A stretch of DNA of 7,662 bases from an uncultured Rhodobacter sp. (GTDB taxonomy: Bacteria; Pseudomonadota; Alphaproteobacteria; Rhodobacterales; Rhodobacteraceae): contig CALGTJ010000266.1 in assembly GCA_937901435.1 (NCBI GenBank), forward strand, positions 1 to 7,662, in the 5' to 3' direction. The notes beneath the pieces were generated by a model. It had not been told where the DNA came from, searched no databases, and worked only from the letters and a program-made list of their open reading frames with translations. Of this stretch, positions 6,878 through 7,662 are shown piece by piece (positions within the stretch are counted from its first letter, which is position 1; each line of letters starts with the position of its first letter). The position numbers and the translations under genes were made by a program.

Positions 6878-6908
6878 CACAAGTCTCCATCTTGATACGG
6901 CGATCCGC

Positions 6909-6952
6909 ACCGTCATTGATAATTTTTCTGAACCCTCTTATGCTTTGACGGT
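6909..6952. promoter_or_regulatory. Inverted repeat flanking the divergent promoter region (possible operator)
   Basis: ACCGTCA at 6909-6915 and TGACGGT at 6946-6952 form a perfect 7-bp inverted repeat with a 30-bp spacer, a centre-to-centre distance of 37 bp. The arms bracket promoter-like elements for both directions. Two further TGAC cores occur at 6982-6985 and, inverted, at 6997-7000. A dimeric regulator controlling both directions is possible. This is inference only, since a 7-bp repeat can arise by chance. Confidence 0.3.
6916..6944 (+). promoter_or_regulatory. Candidate sigma-70 promoter for the export permease
   Basis: TTGATA (6916-6921; five of six consensus bases) is followed after exactly 17 nt by TATGCT (6939-6944; four of six). 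Transcription would start near 6951 and leave a leader of about 70 nt before the permease ATG. The match is reasonable, but alphaproteobacterial promoters are variable, so this is a prediction from spacing and consensus only. Confidence 0.4.
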
Positions 6953-6965
6953 AAAGAAACGGCAA
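6937..6965 (-). promoter_or_regulatory. Candidate divergent promoter for the cysQ operon
   Basis: On the minus strand TTGCCG (6965-6960; four of six) is followed after 17 nt by CATAAG (6942-6937; four of six). The -10-like element shares bases with the plus-strand -10, so the two promoters would be mutually exclusive or co-regulated. The match is weak. Confidence 0.25.
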
Positions 6966-6969
6966 CAAT

Positions 6970-6990
6970 TCCCTGCGTTAATGACAGGGA
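6970..6990 (+). other. Small hairpin in the putative permease leader
   Basis: TCCCTG (6970-6975) and CAGGGA (6985-6990) can pair as a 6-bp stem with a 9-nt loop, downstream of the candidate promoter and 31 nt before the permease start. It could be a leader hairpin or a protein-binding palindrome. There is no T-tract after it, so it is not a terminator. Confidence 0.25.
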
Positions 6991-7021
6991 CGGATCGTCA
7001 GAGCAGGATAAGAACCACCCT

Positions 7022-7662
7022 ATGTTTCAGCAGCGGGCCTATACGTCGTCGCTTTTTTCGGCGCTGAATATATTAGAACTGATCTACCATGCGACCGTGC
7101 GCAAAACGCATGGGAACGCCATTCTTGGCCTTATATCGAGTATCCTGCAAACCATAATCTTGGTCGCGGTGTTCTTTGTCATGTTCTCTGTTCTGAGATT
7201 GCGAGGAAACGCCATACGTGGCGACTTTTTGCTGTATATCATGTCGGGGATTTTCCTTTTCCTGACGCATAACAAGGGTGTCAGCTCGGTCTTGGGGTCT
7301 GAAGGGCCGACTTCGGCCATGATGAACCATGCCCCGATGAATACGGCGATTTCGATCACGTCTGCGGCGCTTGGGTCCCTGTATATACAGGTGTTGGCCC
7401 TGTTCGTCGTCCTGTTCGTCTATCACGTTGGTTTTGTCCCGATAGAGATCATGCACCCTGTCGGTGCCTTTGGCATGGTGTTGCTGTCATGGATCTCTGG
7501 CGTTGGGGTCGGCTTGATCCTGTTGGCCGCAAAACCTTGGGCACCCGGTTTTGTCGGGATCCTGTCGCAGATCTATACACGTGCCAATATGATTGCCTCT
7601 GGCAAAATGTTCGTGGCCAACGCGCTGCCGGGGTATATGCTGGCGATGTTCGACTGGAACCC
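7022..7662 (+). CDS. ABC-2 type polysaccharide export permease (KpsM-like), 3' end outside the window
   Basis: The 213 visible codons encode an inner-membrane ABC-2 permease like those of capsular polysaccharide exporters (KpsM/Wzm type). They would form the channel with a cytoplasmic KpsT-like ATPase expected downstream. Hydrophobic segments appear near residues 33-58, 68-82, 111-137 and 147-170. Family-like motifs are an amphipathic N-terminus with LELIYHATVRKTHGNAILGL (18-37), GNAIRGDFLLYIMSGIFLFL (62-81), MMNHAPMNTAI (100-110) and RANMIASGKMFVANALPGYM (187-206). Relatives are about 260 residues, so some 50 residues are missing. The ATG at 7022 is the only start codon between the in-frame TAA near 6952 and the conserved region. 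AGGA lies about 13 nt upstream, a long spacing that suggests weak or regulated initiation. It is transcribed away from the biosynthetic genes. I infer that it exports the polysaccharide they make. Confidence 0.88.
   Translation, partial: MFQQRAYTSSLFSALNILELIYHATVRKTHGNAILGLISSILQTIILVAVFFVMFSVLRLRGNAIRGDFLLYIMSGIFLFLTHNKGVSSVLGSEGPTSAMMNHAPMNTAISITSAALGSLYIQVLALFVVLFVYHVGFVPIEIMHPVGAFGMVLLSWISGVGVGLILLAAKPWAPGFVGILSQIYTRANMIASGKMFVANALPGYMLAMFDWN

Noticed and set aside
6878..6916. N-terminal extension of CysQ from ATG 6916
   Set aside because: There is no Shine-Dalgarno before that ATG, the 13 extra residues do not look like family sequence, and a good GGAG sits just before the internal TTG/GTG.
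7073..7456. Minus-strand ORF of 127 codons in the right part of the window
   Set aside because: It has a low-complexity, highly charged composition (Asp, Arg, Gln) and is the complement of the hydrophobic permease gene, which has clear family motifs.
1..7662. tRNA or rRNA genes, insertion sequences, CRISPR arrays, att sites
   Set aside because: I found no cloverleaf, transposase, direct-repeat array or flanking duplication by eye on either strand.

Overview
The window looks like part of a surface-polysaccharide (capsule or exopolysaccharide) locus of an alphaproteobacterium, most likely Rhodobacterales (Roseobacter-type). This rests on gene content and protein style as I recognise them by eye, with moderately GC-rich coding sequence; no database search was possible.

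Layout: seven genes lie head to tail on the minus strand, and one gene diverges from them on the plus strand at the right edge. In transcription order (right to left) the minus-strand genes are cysQ (3'(2'),5'-bisphosphate nucleotidase), a GT2 glycosyltransferase, galU, galE, a GT4 glycosyltransferase, a second GT2-like glycosyltransferase with a DVD motif, and a GT14-type (beta-1,6-GlcNAc-transferase-like) gene. The GT14 reading frame closes at a TGA within four bases of the left edge. The plus-strand gene is an ABC-2 polysaccharide-export permease (KpsM-like), cut off by the right edge.

How they fit together (inference): GalU makes UDP-glucose and GalE interconverts it with UDP-galactose. 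The four glycosyltransferases assemble a glycan, and the permease, with an ATPase expected beyond the window, exports it. CysQ removes 3'-phosphoadenosine 5'-phosphate (PAP), the by-product of PAPS-dependent sulfotransferases. Its place at the head of this operon suggests a sulfated glycan, but no sulfotransferase is visible here.

Translation signals: several genes are tightly coupled. There is a 41-nt galE/GT4 overlap, an ATGA overlap between the last two genes, and a galE Shine-Dalgarno that overlaps the galU stop. galE starts with TTG, and cysQ and the distal GT2 also appear to start with TTG or GTG.

Non-coding DNA is limited to three gaps of about 110 to 145 bp. The divergent cysQ/permease gap holds overlapping promoter-like elements framed by a 7-bp inverted repeat. 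The gap before galU holds another 7-bp inverted repeat around a weak promoter-like element. The gap before the first GT2 holds a possible seven-codon leader ORF. I saw no RNA genes, mobile elements or CRISPR arrays.
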